Counted from the stretch's first letter, positions 41,337-54,840 are shown. The stretch: 64,000 nucleotides of DNA from Corallium rubrum (GCA_964035015.1 CAXIUP010000007.1:27501-91500), one strand, 5' to 3'. A program made the numbers and translations. The notes: a model not told the origin generated them from the sequence alone.

Positions 41337-42502
41337 ATTTTTTTTGCGGTCCGGAATCCAACTGATTCGCGCGCTCTGATTGGCTTAGCGAGCGGTCCGT
41401 ATCACACGATACGGACCCCGATACGGACCGCTGTGGATTTCAAAACAAAAACAAAAAATAGTTTATTTTTTTACATTCTGTCATTTAAAATTGATCGATT
41501 TTCATAACTATTTCGCTTGCCACAGAAAAAATATATTCAACAGAGAGTGACGGGGATGCAAATGAGTTTTATTATCCAAATGGCTTTGACAACTTCGTGT
41601 GAAAACAGCGAATTTTAAAAGAACGCGAGAAAACTGAAGAAGCAAAATCTCAGCGAGCGACATTTATAAAGTTTTAAAGTATTATTGCTAACGACGTATG
41701 AAAACAGTTTGAAACAGTAGGGAAAACATACATAAACTTGTGAACACAGTATTTTGAATCATTAAATGAACTGACCATATAGAAGTATATATACAAAAAA
41801 TCATACCACGAGAAGATAGAAAAGCTGAAACCTTTTGACACTAAACTGTCTTTCTTCTGTTATCCAACCGCTATACTCAACAAAACCGCTACAAGTCTTT
41901 ACCTTTTAGTCAAATATTTTCCACATGCCAACCTCATCGTGGCTTGTCCTTGAAACTTGAATTACAAATGGCTTACTACAAACATTTTCGTCTTCAAACT
42001 CGAAGAACACACTTTCAATTTTCATGCAGTCAGCCAAATATTGAAAGTGACTTTCCAAGCGAACAGCCAAAAACGAGCAAGGGACGAAGAAGAACGACGA
42101 AGAATCTTTATCAACTAAACTTTAAAAACACTTGGACTGCATTCTGACTTCCCTTTGTAACTAGATCTTCAAGTTTTGAATGTTTTTTTATCACAAAGAA
42201 GGTTCCAAGCTTCCCTGTCAGACTGCATGTCGGCAGTTGTTTACTGTCGAACGATAAACTTTGGACTTTTGAATATCACGTGAACGTCATCTCGATTACG
42301 CAACTTAATTCGATTATGTTAATTTATCTAATTATGTAACAAAAAAATAAATACGTTATTTACCGTTTTGGTCGGTCCGTATAGAAAAATATTTGCCCTC
42401 GGTCTCAAAAATGTCCCTCGGCCTGCGGCCTCGGGCCTTTTTTAAGACCTCCGGCAAATATTTTTCTATACGGACCTCCCAGCCGGTAAATAACATATAT
42501 AT
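41337..42502 (-). mobile_element. GGTCCGTAT fold-back element, copy D (full length)
   Basis: Same structure and orientation as copy C, 2.8 kb away. The left end reads TTTTTTGCGGTCCGGAATCC with GTATCACACGATACGGACC; the right end ends CCGGTAAATAACATATAT. It is the mirror of copy B and defines both termini. Confidence 0.87.
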
Positions 42503-42506
42503 AATT

Positions 42507-42656
42507 ACTACTTATTGACCGAGCGCGAGGGCTAGTGAAATATCGGACCGACGTTTTTAGTACGGACCGAGCGAGCGCAGCGAAGCACGGTCCTTGCAGA
42601 AAATGGAGGTCCGATATTTCACTAGTACAGACTGAACAAGCGAGGTCAATAAGTAG
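42507..42656. repeat. Fold-back with GC-rich core
   Basis: ACTACTTATTGACC faces GGTCAATAAGTAGT; CTAGTGAAATATCGGACC faces GGTCCGATATTTCACTAG; the core reads GAGCGAGCGCAGCGAAGC. Confidence 0.9.
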
Positions 42657-43011
42657 TTTATATGACTACACCAGTCTTGTAAACGTTCTGGGAAAACTTG
42701 ATAAAGTGTTAGGCTCGTATTCGCCACCACCTTTCTTGCGAACTAAACCAAAATAGCGTATGTTTTTCCCAAGTACTTCAATTTCCGTTTAGCTAGAATT
42801 CTGGACTTTCTACCCAAATACCATTTTCAATTGCTTTTGTTTGGCTTATTGCTCAAGGTTTTACGTTACAGTTGAATAAAAAAACATTTGAAATTCTATA
42901 ATATTTGTGAGAAGTAAATGTTATATTGTTATATTATTACGAACATTTTGAACATTTTAAAAAGTTTCACATATAAGATGGAAACATCAAATAAAAGCTT
43001 AACACAATTCT

Positions 43012-43132
<121 letters not shown>

Positions 43133-44675
43133 AAATTTATTTATACTCACAATCTTACATTTTTATCAATAAGTAGAAAATAGAATTTTAAAGATTGAGT
43201 AATGGCTCCCTAAAAATAACCGAGGAAGGCTAATCGGGCTAGGTAGCACGCATAGTAAAATATTACAAATCAACACTGGGAGTTACGCAATAAAAAAGAA
43301 ACTACAAGTTAAATTACATGTGCAGAGAAAACATGGCAAATAGTCCAAGTATACAAATCGGATGACTTAAACACACACTTGAGAAAAAGATATATATATA
43401 TATAATAGGGATTCTTTCAAGAGTGATTTGAAACGAGACTTATTGAAAGATTTTATATTGATATCAATTGAGTTCCAGGTTTTTGTACCAATGTATCGTA
43501 AATTGAACTTGCCATAGTTTGTCCGTATTTTAGGAATATATAAAGCATTTTTCTCAGACAATCTTGTTTTATATTGATGGACTTGAGTAACATTTTTAAA
43601 GAAGCCATCAAAAACAGTTAATTACCAAAGTGAAAATCGAACATAAACAGAGCATTCTCAAAATGCATCATATCTACAAATTTTAGAATCTTAAGATTTT
43701 TAAAGAGAAGACTGGTATGACAATCATAGCTAGAAAAAATTCCCAGCGCTTTTTTCTGTAGCTTAATCAATGCATTGAGGTTGGAATTGGATGGATATGT
43801 ATTACGCCAAACAGGCAATCCAAATGTTAAATATGGATAAATCAAGGTGTAATAAAGTTGCAACTTTTATATCAACAAAATAACGGATTTACGAAATTAT
43901 GCTAATACAACGCTTAATTTTTTTTGAAATGTGAGAAACATAGTATTTCCAGCTTAAATTGGAATCAATGAGAATCCCTAAGTATACTTACTGTATTTTT
44001 CTTGTTTAATTTATTTATCCTTTAGTTGTAGTTTAATTTTATAGTGAGGAACTCGTTGAGGTGGATGAAATAGGATAAAATTGGTTTTATCTATATTAAG
44101 GGAAAGCTTATTAGCAGACAACCAATCAAACACATTTTCCAGATTTCTGTTTATGCTCGTTTCCAAATCAACTAGATTTGCATTAGCACAAAAAAGATTA
44201 GTGTCATCCGCAAATATATGAGAATCGAAAACTTCACTGCAATTGTGAAAATCATTGATATATAGAAGGAAAAGAAGAGGACCAAGTACCGAGCCTTGAG
44301 GAACACCACACGATATCTCAGCTTCATCAGATTGAACATGCGCAATAGAAACAAATCGCCGTCTACTGTGTAAATACGAAGAAAGCCAATCGTTTGCTAA
44401 ACCTCTTATGCCATAGTGGGTGAGTTTATTTAGAAGAATAGTATGGTTTACTGTGTCAAATGCTTTAGAGAAGTCCAAGAATATTCCACAAGAATACCAA
44501 CCCTTCTCTATCGCCTGCTGTCTATTGTCTGTTATAAGAAGAGAAGCTTGTAGTGTTGAACGATATGAACGAAAGCCAAATTGCTTGTTATAGAGTACAG
44601 TATGTTGTACTCATCAATAAATTTGATTAATCGTTTATACATCCATTTTTCTAAAATTCTATTAAAAATGGAAAG
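43133..44675 (-). pseudogene. 5'-truncated non-LTR retrotransposon (jockey/CR1-like RT)
   Basis: Minus-strand pieces line up as one ORF2: RNRILEKWMYKRLI-like start near 44660, SYRSTLQASLLITD, then LDFSKAFDTVNHTIL (motif A), SCGVPQGSVLGPLLFLLYIN (motif B), FADDTNLF (catalytic box with the two Asp), then after a frame break LYYTLIYPYLTFGLPVWRN and TKTWNSIDINIKSFNKSRF at the C-terminus. Stops near 43864 and 43562 and a frameshift near 44010 break it. The endonuclease domain is absent, so the copy is 5'-truncated. Confidence 0.88.
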
Positions 44676-44689
44676 AAGTGAAATAACAT

Positions 44690-45066
44690 ACAATTATTAT
44701 CCATCTTGTTGCACGTATACTGACGTGACTTTCATTTTGTTTATAAAATTCTCTCAGCGGTCTGGAACGGCAGATTCCAGACCGCTCAGGAACCAATCAA
44801 ATTGCTGGATTTCACGTTCCAGACCGCTCCCGGAAGTAGTCATATAATAAAGATTATTATTGTTTAAGATAATTATTGTATATATATTAAGATCGGATTA
44901 GGCAAACCCCTCACGGAGATTATATTTTAGGAGCAATATATCCAATCCAATTCATTTATGCATGCACATCTTTAATTTGCATGTGTTTTTAATAGGAGCA
45001 AAAATCACTTTCGTAATTGCACAAATTTATATTAAGTAATAACATGCATGAAAGACGACGTATGAT
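44690..45066. other. Stretch with a small fold-back repeat
   Basis: At 44755-44833, AGCGGTCTGGAACG and CGTTCCAGACCGCT face each other, with AGATTCCAGACCGCT between. No gene. Confidence 0.6.
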
Positions 45067-45507
45067 CAGTGGCGGACACTTGACGAAATATTGGGGGGCG
45101 AGTGCCGAAGGCACGAGCCTTCTAGGGGTGTGTGGGGGCATGCCCCCCCGGAAAATTTTTAAAATTTGGATCTCTGAAATGGCATTTGCAGCATTCTGAG
45201 AACACATGTCTAAAAAATTTTAGGTTTTCAAAACACTATTTTAATGGTGCATTTTGTTATAAATCACATGCTAAGCATAAAAAAACAACATTTCAGAGAA
45301 AATATTCTAGATGATTACCTACATTTGTGAATGGAATTGCAAGGTGGTTTAATTAACACGCCAATGACAATGTAAAATGTATTCGCTAAGCGAGTGAAAT
45401 CCACATATTTCTTTTAAAATAAATAAATATCAGAATTTGATCAGTCTATGCATAGTTCGTCTATGACTCTGTTCTGCGCACGCTTTTGTTTCGTCAACAT
45501 ATTCTAT

Positions 45508-45551
45508 TCTCGTACAAATAAAAGTAGAATTTCTACTTTTATTTGTACGAG
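45508..45551. repeat. Perfect 44-bp palindrome without spacer
   Basis: TCTCGTACAAATAAAAGTAG and CTACTTTTATTTGTACGAGA meet at AATT with no loop. Confidence 0.95.
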
Positions 45552-46255
45552 AAACATGTTTATAGGCATTGAATTTTGAAATGAAATGTCTACCGGAATT
45601 TTGATATTAATTATTGTACAAACGACACGTCGACACCGTAGCAAGGTCAATCAACCTGCCTAGAAACTGTTACAACGAACGCGATAAATTATTCACATTA
45701 GTCAACCTGAATCCGCAGTAATAAATATTTAAACCAGAGAACGCTTGAAAATTCATAACTATAGATATAGTCCGTAGTAAATTAGATATAAGTAACAATT
45801 AACGAACTACCACTTTAGGTATGATCAACAACTTTAAATACTATAGTTTTATACTTTTATGAAGAGTCAGAAGATACGTTATATATGCATGTATATCATA
45901 AATTTAGAGCCTATAGACTGACGTAATTGGACACGATTAAGCTTAGTCATTGGCTGTCGATAAATTCGCTTACTCATACTGTATTACCGTATTGCATCAG
46001 AAATTATGTCATAGTTCTAGTTATAGAAATTAGGTCATAATTTTACACCTACCCGTTAGTATAAATAGCTAAGCGCAAAGCATGCATTATTCATAAGGCT
46101 AAAGTCTGTAGACCGTGAAATCGTGAAATCGTGAATGTGAAATTGTGAATCTTTTGAAATCCATTTTCCAATATATTTTTTGAACTTATCGTGAGTGATT
46201 TTATTGTGAATTGTTGAGACGGGTGAAACAATTAAGAGAGGCGAACTTCAACAAT

Positions 46256-49061
46256 ATGAAGAGGACTGCAAATCGCACAATAACTTCATATTTCGCTAAA
46301 AGAGCAAATCGTTAAGTGACTAATGAATCAGATGGAGCATCATCAACAGCTGTGGCAACCACAACAGTGAACGAAGAAGATAGCGCTCACGTCAGGACTA
46401 CTGAAGACAACGATACAGCGCCAAGCTCTCTAATCCCGTCAACATCCGCTGCTGTTACTCCGTTGACTCCTTCAGTATGTGTTGTTCAGCCGCCGCAAGT
46501 GGGAGTTCGCCCATGATCTACACAGCAAAAAATCATTTTCTTATTTTAAGAAAAAAACAACTTGTTTTAAGAATTTTTTTCTTAAAACAAGAAAAATTTT
46601 CTAGGGAGAATAACAAGAAAATTTTTCTTAAGAAAATTTTTCTTATAATAAGAAAATAAATTCTTAATATAAGAATATATTTTCTTGTTTTAAAAAAAAA
46701 CAACTTATTTTAAGAATGTTTTTCTTAAAACAAGAATAATTTTCTTGGGAGAATAACAATTAAGAAAATTTTTCTTAAGAAAATTTTTCTTATAATAAGA
46801 AAATAAATTCTTAATATAAGAATATATTTTCTTGTTTTAAGAAAAAAACAACTTATTTTAAGATTTTTTTTCTTAAAGCAAGAATAATTTTCTTGGGAGA
46901 ATAACAAGAAAATTTTTCTTAAGATAATTTTTCTTATAATAAGAAAATAAATTCTTAACATAAGAATATATTTTCTTGTTTTAAGAAAAAAAATACTTAT
47001 TTTAAGAAGACTCCGCAGTGAGTGATCTTGGATCTTTGGTGGATGGGCCCTCGCAGTCAAACCTTGGGCTTGGGTCCTATCCGAGAGACCAGAAGAATCG
47101 TTGTTTTCGAGCAACCTGGTATACAAGCTACCCGTGGCTTGAATACAGCGTTGCAAAAGACAAAGCATTTTGTTTTGCGTGTAGGAACTTTAGCACATCG
47201 ACGTCAAAGAGCGACACAGCATTCACTAAAGTTGTTTTTTACCTGGTCAAAGGCGATGGAAAATAATCGCGGATTTAAAGCCCATGACGCATGCTCTGAT
47301 CACCTCCTTTCCATGACTCGTTGGGAAAGTTACAACATCCAGAAAAAGAATCCAGGGGCTATAGTATTAGAAATATGTTAGACCCTGAGAGACCGTCTTT
47401 AGTGGAAAACAATCGAGAATACATGAAGACGCTGTTGGAGTATCATCGGTACTTTTGTTCGGAAGAGATGGCGTATAGAGGGCACGATGAAACTGACGAG
47501 TCGCTCAATGCAGGAAAGTGGAAAGAATTCATCAATGTGATGCTACGCACTAACCCAACATTCAAACAACTGCATAGGAGGGTGATTCAAACATACAAAG
47601 CGTACTACACATCAAAGCGATCTTCGCCCGAGTTGATAAGAGCCATGGCTTCCGAGGTTCGACATCTGATAGAGGAACAGATAGACAGAGCGGGGATGTA
47701 TTCAATGCTCATCGATGAATGCAAAGATAATGCGGGGCATGAAGAGCTGTCGACTTGTTTTAGGTTTGTAAACGACGAAGGACGAATCGAAGAACGATTT
47801 TATGATCTCGCTAGACTTATAGAGACTGATGCCCAGACCATTGTGAATGAAGGAGTTTTGACAACAATTGAAAAACTGAGCTCGTTTGCCGCTGTTCTGG
47901 CGCTTGGAGCAGATGGCGCATCTGTTATGAGCGGATGTTACGAAGGCGTAGCTGCTAAACTGAGGAGATATTATCCTTGGTTGCTTTATATTCACTGTGC
48001 ATGCGCTGAATTTGATTGTAGCGGCTTATTTTCGTACAGTTAATGAAGCATGTAATGTAATAAATGTCTACAAGGCTTTGCACACCATTTTCAACGTCGC
48101 CAGCAACAGAGAAATATTCGAAGCTGCTCAAAAGGAGTTTTATCCAAAACAGTCCATAATGGCGGCCTCCTCTCTTACAGAAGTCCGATGGGTTTGTAAG
48201 TTTGAGGGTGTTAATACAATGGTTAAAAGACTCCGAGAGATTCTCGTAAGCCTTCAGAAGATCAGTGCTTCCAATTCAAACCAAGCCGATTCAGCAGCGG
48301 GTCTCTATCACAAGATTATCTTGGGAAACTTTGTTATCTCCCTTTGCTTTCTTCATCAGCTTTTGTCAATAATGCATGGATTAAGTAAGGCTATGCAAGA
48401 GACCAATGTCAAATGGCTAAACGTAGCCAACGAAATGGTGGCTGTAAGGAAGCTTCTTGTTCAGATTGAAACCAACGACATCATTGAATCCGCCAAAGAG
48501 CTATGTTCGACTGTGAACATTGCCTTGGACTATAAGGATCCCCTGCATGTTTCCAGACAAGATTCAACAAGATCTACATGCCCTCGTGAATTCTGTGAAC
48601 GTCTCAAGGCAGCTTCTGTTCCCATGCTCCTCGAAAAGTTGGAACGACGTTTCTCTGGCGAGAATACCGATATACTGGGAGCTCTGGAGGCTTTAGATGC
48701 ATCAAAATCGACATACCTGGATTACACGACTCTATCCAGTCTCGTTGCCAAATTTGGAGATTGTCTCCATATTGACTCTGCCTTGCTTAAAACCGAGTGT
48801 GAACGGGCGAAGATTCTAATTGCGGCCGGAAAGAACATCGACCCTGAGTTGTACCCCAACTTATTCAAGGTGATCGCCATGTCGAAGACCTTGCCAGTTG
48901 GTACTGCAACCGTGGAAAGAAGCTTCAGTGCTATGAATCGGATATTGAGCTGGGCTCGTAATAGCTTAGACAGTTCGTTGGCCAATGACTTTATGTTGCT
49001 ATCGATGAACAAAAACCTGTTAAAAAGGATAAACTTGGACAAAGCGCTTAATCGTGGGTAA
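46256..49061 (+). pseudogene. hAT transposase (TTF zinc finger, dimerisation domain), broken
   Basis: Begins MKRTANRTITSYFAKRANR, the usual start of ZMYM1-like hAT proteins, with a stop at 46313 in frame. A Ser/Thr-rich linker follows to 46516, then a repeat insertion. The TTF-type zinc finger resumes as RCFRATWYTSYPWLEYSVA and FCFACRNF, then a frame shift near 47230, another near 47360, a long RNase-H-like catalytic region with LIDECKDNAGHEEL and VLALGADGASVMSG, and a third shift near 48000 (IHCACAE to HALNLIVAAY). The C-terminus holds the dimerisation motif (YPNLFKVIAMSKTLPVG, ATVERSFSAMNRI). At least one stop, three frameshifts and one insertion make it non-functional. Confidence 0.9.
46523..46998 (+). 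mobile_element. ~147-bp tandem repeat element inserted in the hAT gene
   Basis: Three units of roughly 147 bp with restarts near 46543, 46690, 46836 and 46980, built from TTTTCTTAT, AAGAAAATTTTTCTTAAG and CAACTTATTTTAAGAA palindromes. The ends CACAGC and GCAGTG are inverted-like, and TGATCT flanks both sides (46516-46521 and 47020-47025 region), suggesting a 6-bp target duplication. Confidence 0.7.
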
Positions 49062-49624
49062 ATCAAAAAGCCCGAATTGCACCCTTTAATTAAAAACATG
49101 TATATAGTACTTTAAACTATCATCTTAATGCTGTAGATATTTAAAAGTTTCAACTGTTGTTATTATTTTTTATAGCCATCGATAGTGCTATGCCTATGGC
49201 TACGGCATGTCAATAGTCAAATGATAAGTTTAAAAACGTTTCTAAAGAAATTACAGCATGCTGCCTAAATCTATTGTTCATTTGTGCTTAGTATATTTTT
49301 CGCTGTAAGACTTTTATGCAATGTGTGAACATTTCTAACCCTTTGCGAAGAAAAATTCAAATGACAATGGAAAAATGCGAAGCATCAAGCATGTTGTAAC
49401 TTGTAAGAAATTTCTTTATCCAAACTTACTTCATAACACTTATTTTGTGGGATTAGAATACTTTCGCTTGTTTTTATTAAAACACGCCATTTTGCTGCTG
49501 TTGTTATTGTAATAAGTAGTGGTTCCACTTCTTGAAATGAAAACTTTCTTGTGCTTCCTGACTTTTCAAAATGAAAGCTTCAGCTAAAATTATTGCGATC
49601 TCCCCCCCTCGCCCCCCTCCACTG

Positions 49625-51143
49625 CCGGTATGATTCTGCTGTAATCGTGCTTTCTTTGCAAAAGCTCGTTCTATTCTCGACGTCATTTTCGATAACTACC
49701 TACTTTCACACTAAAAAAGTTGATAAAAATAAAATTTTATAACAACAAAATATTAACTTAAGTAACCGATAGCGCAGGTCGTTACGAAAAAAATATCTAG
49801 AGTCTAGACTGGGGTACATACAAGACTCAAGTCTGATATTTTCTTGTAATGAGCAAGTGGTCGAGGTTAATAAAAGATTTTTAAAAAATTCACGAGACAA
49901 ACACAAAGGAAACACGTACCATGCCAGTGGTTTTATTCCTGATAAAACTTCTTGACATCAGAAAGAACATACAATTTTACATAAAGAATATAGTAATGAA
50001 AATAACAACAAACAACTTTTTTAAGCTGTGAAACTCGCATCACGTGTTTCATCAGGGTTTGATAAAACACTGCTGCTCCTTTATTAAACATTACTTCTCA
50101 AACTCATTAATAATTCATGAGAAAAAAAATAATGGCAATCAGTTACCGAGACGTTGTTGTGAAATGTGGTAATAAACGCCCATAAATTAAGACAAGTTTT
50201 ACCTCAAATTTCTCTTTAAATACTGATTTGTTTGAGGGGTGGCAAACCTTTTTGAATCGAAGGCCATATTGTAAATTTCAAAAGTTTTGTTGAGCTGCAC
50301 ATGTAGTAACGGATGTATAGGATTTTAAATTAGAAGGCAGAACCAAAATGGGCGCCATCTGAGATTTATCCTTAACTTTTTTTTAATTTTACGATCTCGG
50401 AAATGGGAGTTCCTGCGTTTGAGAGCACTATTTCTTATGTGAAAAAAGTTTTTAGCGGCTTAAATTTAGCCATTTAAATTATTAAAAAATAGATACATAA
50501 AAGAAATTTATTTTACTTATATTTTACTTTTTCAAAAAAAGGGCTTCCCGGCCGCATATAGGATATATCTCTGCGGGCTGTATACAGATTAGGCATCCTC
50601 GTATAGAGTGACATAGAATGCTTGATTTCAATGTTGTTGTTCTTGTTGTCACTTTCATTTTTCAAGATTACGTGTAAGTAAAACTCACTTTCACAGTTTC
50701 AGATTATTTATTGACTGACTCAAACATGATTTAAATCATCAGTGCTTAATTTCCTGAATTCACTAACCTTTAGGACTTTTCAAAGTCCACCCATGTGAAA
50801 ATCTTATATATCGCCTGTTGTAATCTGGTTGCTTTGTGTCTCCACGACTATTGATTGATGACATGGAAGGGAAGTTCTTTCTGGTTATAGTTTAGAATAA
50901 CGGACAATCTACAAGATATGACGTAAAAAACAATCGGGTGTTGTCCAAGTCTAATAGTTTACAATATGTGATTGAACTGGTATTATTAACTAAAGCTAGT
51001 TACTAACGTTAAGCCTGGCGCACACGCTACGATTTTAGTCGGCCGATTTTTATCGGCTGGTCAACCGAAAAATCGGTGTTTACCATACAAGTGTGCAATT
51101 TATAGCAACTATAGTGGAGCCTCCATTTTTACGATCATCAAAC
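49625..51143. other. No gene seen
   Basis: AT-rich, with fragments of older repeats (GCATCACGTGTTTCATCAGG near 50037; TTAAGCCTGGCGCACACG at 51009, one end of a TTAA-type element). No exon is supported. Confidence 0.45.
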
Positions 51144-51424
51144 CATAGTCCCTAGAAATAAATTGTCTGGAAACGCGGCCAGTCTTTGTTGTAGGTTTTT
51201 GTTCACGTTTGTGCACCTTATTTCACCCGCTCAACGCTTGCTGAACACATTGTATTTTGGTATAATGAAGCAATCAACCAATAGCATCGTTGTTTTATAA
51301 ATATTAATGAACGTAAAACAAAAGATTGTGCACCTTATTTGCCACCCTCAACCTAAATTGTAGCTCATTGTTAACCGCTTTGATGTTCGCAACGTCTCCA
51401 GACAATATAATTCTAGGGACTATG
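51144..51424 (+). mobile_element. CATAGT MITE subfamily 3 (281 bp)
   Basis: Termini CATAGTCCCTAGAAATAAAT and its inverted partner ATAATTCTAGGGACTATG; 7-bp target duplication ATCAAAC (51137-51143 and 51425-51431). The inside shares TGAACACATTGTATTTTGG and AATGAAGCAATCAACCAATA with subfamily 2. Confidence 0.93.
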
Positions 51425-51431
51425 ATCAAAC

Positions 51432-54200
51432 CCAATAACTTCAGGAAGAATAATGAGTAATCTGTGAACGATAAAAAATGCATTCTCGTTCCCAGGGCCT
51501 CCTTGGTACACTGGAAAATCGGAGGCCATTGGTCAGATGAAAACCGGATATCCTAGATTGTAGGTCATTGAGTCATTGTCATTGAATAACAGAAGCAAAC
51601 GAGATACACTCAGATATTTGAAGAAAAGTTGCTTTTAATAAAGGTTTGGCGTTTACTGTTCTTCCCGCTGGACAAAATGGCACAATTTCGCTAGGTTGTT
51701 TGGCATCGCCGACGAATGAGTCACCGAGTCACGCTATGTCTAAAATCGTTCGAGTTTGCGAGTTAAATGATGAAACTCATCGCAGTTCCGACTCACTTTA
51801 GGAATCCTCCTTTTTTGGCCTTATTCGTCGACTTTTTCGATATTCTCTAAGCGATAATCTTCACTCTATTCTCACCGTTCTTTGACAGTTGGAAATATAT
51901 TTGCCGACTTCCTGTTTTAGACTGAATAACCTGCGTCCAGCAAGGGCCTGCGATTTTCCAGTATATATAATATGTATGTGTGTATGGGTGTATATACTGT
52001 TTAAAACAAAAAATACATGTTAGAGCTCCCTGTGATTCATGGTTATTTTTGTATATTTTCAATATTTTCTATTATTATACTAAAATTCTAATTTTAAAAT
52101 AAAAATATTTAAAAAAAAAGAGACATTAAGTATGGTGCTTATACACTATAGTCAATTGAAACTCCAGCCCCCGAACTCCCATGGTGGGAAATTAACAGGA
52201 ACAGGGCCACATGCAGTGCCATGCAATTACGCCTGTTTAATGTGGCATTTTTCCACGGGAATGGAGTACAATTCACCTGGAACTGTAGCAGGGATTTTCG
52301 GTCATACTAATCACTGCCCGGGACTGCCAGAGACCTATTAACTCGTTCCTTTATCCAGTAATTAGTTATTTTTTATAAATAATGAACATTTTGTACAAAA
52401 GTGCATATGGCTATCAGACTATTCTACGTTATTCGATAGTTTTGGTGTCAAAATAATGAAAGAGAACGTCCGAAAGCCAGCACGCAGAAGTGCATTAGAA
52501 TTTCAATTTTTTCAGTGGTCATGGTCATGGTCATGGTCATGCCGAATTTCCAATTTAGTAGTTAAATAGATGTTCATGTTTCGTTTTTTATTGATTATAA
52601 CATCGTTCAGTTGATGTTTCAAAGCGTTGAAATAAACCTCGGTTTTCGGGTCTGGCATACTCTGAAAAAGGCACTATTTCAGCACGGGTTTTTCTACGAA
52701 GCACTCGGTTTCAAAAATAGAAAACTCAAATACATTAATAGCTTCGCTCTTCGGGCTATCAAATCGAAGGAAAAAACTTCTGTATACAGCATTTAGTATA
52801 AATACAGTATTTAGAAACATCAGTATTTCGTTCCTCGAAATACACGGCAGTTTCCAACTTTTTCATTTTGCTATGTTCAAAATACTAGCCTAGCAACTTA
52901 AGATTGCTGGATTGCCGTTTATTTTCATATGTATGGCAAATCACAAACGGAAGCTTTTCCTAACTTCTAACAGCTAACTGCTGATTTCGAACTGCAGTTT
53001 GCGGTGTGTGCCGTAAATGTGGATATATTCTTCATTATATAAGGCCTCTAATATAGATGTATACCGCCTCTGGCAGTAATATACCGTCTCAGGCAGTCAT
53101 TTTTAATTTTTTGCTCCCGGGGATTTTAACGCTAAATTTGAGGTTGTATAAAAATAAAATTTAATACGCTTGTTAAATATTTTGAACTATAGGCCAGTCA
53201 ACTCAAAACTATTGTGTGTGTGTGAGTATGTGTAATTTGGAACTGGCCAATTTAACAATTATGTTCCATTTAAACTGGAATTTAACATTTTAAAGTACTG
53301 GGGCTATAGGGGCAGGGACTTTAACAGCCAATTTCCCCTTTGACTGGAATAATATCAAAATTTAATACTGCACAAATGTTACTTTCTCCACCATGTCCTG
53401 GGTTCAGGTTTCAATTGACTAGTGCATTACCTCAGTTGCTTGAAGAGTTTTGCATATATATTATTACTAGCTTAAAACTATAGCATAAAACTAGCTTATG
53501 ACCCACGGTTTTGATACTGCAATTTACGGTGTCACTTCATTGGAATATATTAGACCATCAGGTTCACTGGTAATTCAATACCCTACTCCTGCATGGCACT
53601 GGAGTACCAGACCAAATATTATTAGTTAGATATTTAATATACAGTTTTAATTATATAAAAGGCTGGCATGGCATATCAATAGCATCCGAGATACACTAAA
53701 TTTCAATTATCGGAATATTTAATAGATAATTACTGACTAACAGCATTAAATTGAATATATTGCAATATTATATCTCAACTGTAAATTGCCCAGTCAGAGA
53801 GCTTGATTTGTACCACGTGACCAGTTAATTTATCGTAGAATTACCGGCCACAGCGGGGATTCGAGTCGAATACCCTGCTGTGGCGGGGTATTCGAGTTCG
53901 TGTACCACGCGTGAATGTCACGCATGATTCATGAAGCTGTCAACAGCGGCGGAGTTTGGCGAGATAAGAAAACGTTTCGCCTAAACATTCAGATGTTGAC
54001 AAGAAGATTGTTAGGTTATAAGGAAATAAGGATTCAGGGAATACAAAGAAAGCAACAAACTGCGTCCAGAAGCCTTGAGACGACAACAGAATGGAAACAG
54101 ACAATGAAAAGCGGACAAAAGTTAAGCTAAGCGAACTTTATTAACATTACTTAAGCTTTTTTTGGAAAGATTAATATGTTTCGATATAATATATAATTTA
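51432..54200. other. No gene seen; small (GGTCAT)4 tract
   Basis: A hexamer tract GGTCAT repeats four times at 52517-52541. Inverted phrases around CATTCTCGTTCCCAG (51481) resemble those at 60009. Small open frames (for example 53915-54130) carry no family signal. Confidence 0.45.
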
Positions 54201-54207
54201 TAGACCT

Positions 54208-54840
54208 TTCACTCGAGGAATCCGACGAAATATTACCCCTCGGGATAATATTTCATCGAATTCCCCTCGCTCCAGCGCAGGGGAATAGTGAGTGCTTTTC
54301 AAGCTATCTGATTGGTTCCTCTAAGCTCGGGATATTTAACAATTAGTCAACGAGACCGTTGTTTTCTATGAGCTGATAGTAAACGAGGCGAAGCCGAGTT
54401 GACTATCTGCTCGTAGAAAACTGATAGTTTTACCTTTTCGTTTGCAGTTGTCATCCCATTCAAAATGTAGAGTAGTTCTGGTGGCACATGATAAACAATC
54501 GCCCACAAAAGAACGATATTGTGATTACTTTGCTTTAAATTTTGTGTTGATATACTCCATAGACATAAACGAATTCATTTTCTTATTCGAAAATGTCAAA
54601 CTGAACAATTTCCCATTACTTTCGGGACATGATTTCATCACTCGTATAAAAATTTTAGCGGACGCCATGTTTGGCCTAGTTTCCAGGTTTTGCTCGCAGC
54701 GTGAATATGCCGTGGCTTCTGATTGGGTAGAATAAGAGTATTCCAGGTTTAAGGAGGTTTATCATTGGATTACGCTACTATGGTCTATCACCAATAGACC
54801 ACTAGTAGCGCAGCCAATCAGAAAGCCGGATTTGTAATAG
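54208..54840. repeat. Cluster of fold-back repeats
   Basis: TCGATGAAATATTATCCC-type arms at 54220-54262; CTATGAGCTGATAGT / ACTATCTGCTCGTAG arms around the core GAGGCGAAGCCGAG (54368-54418); and GCTACTATGGTCTAT / ATAGACCACTAGTAGC (54771-54809). The open frame at 54442-54735 lies between arms and is not recognised. Confidence 0.65.

Larger units (their letters stand above)
45067..49624 (+). mobile_element. hAT element, probable full span
   Basis: CAGTGGCGGAC at 45067 faces CCTCCACTG ending at 49624; hAT termini classically begin CAGNG. GTATGAT occurs immediately left (45060-45066) and again three bases right of the other end (49628-49634), close to but not exactly the 8-bp duplication expected. 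The transposase pseudogene lies between. The boundaries are likely but not proven. Confidence 0.6.
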
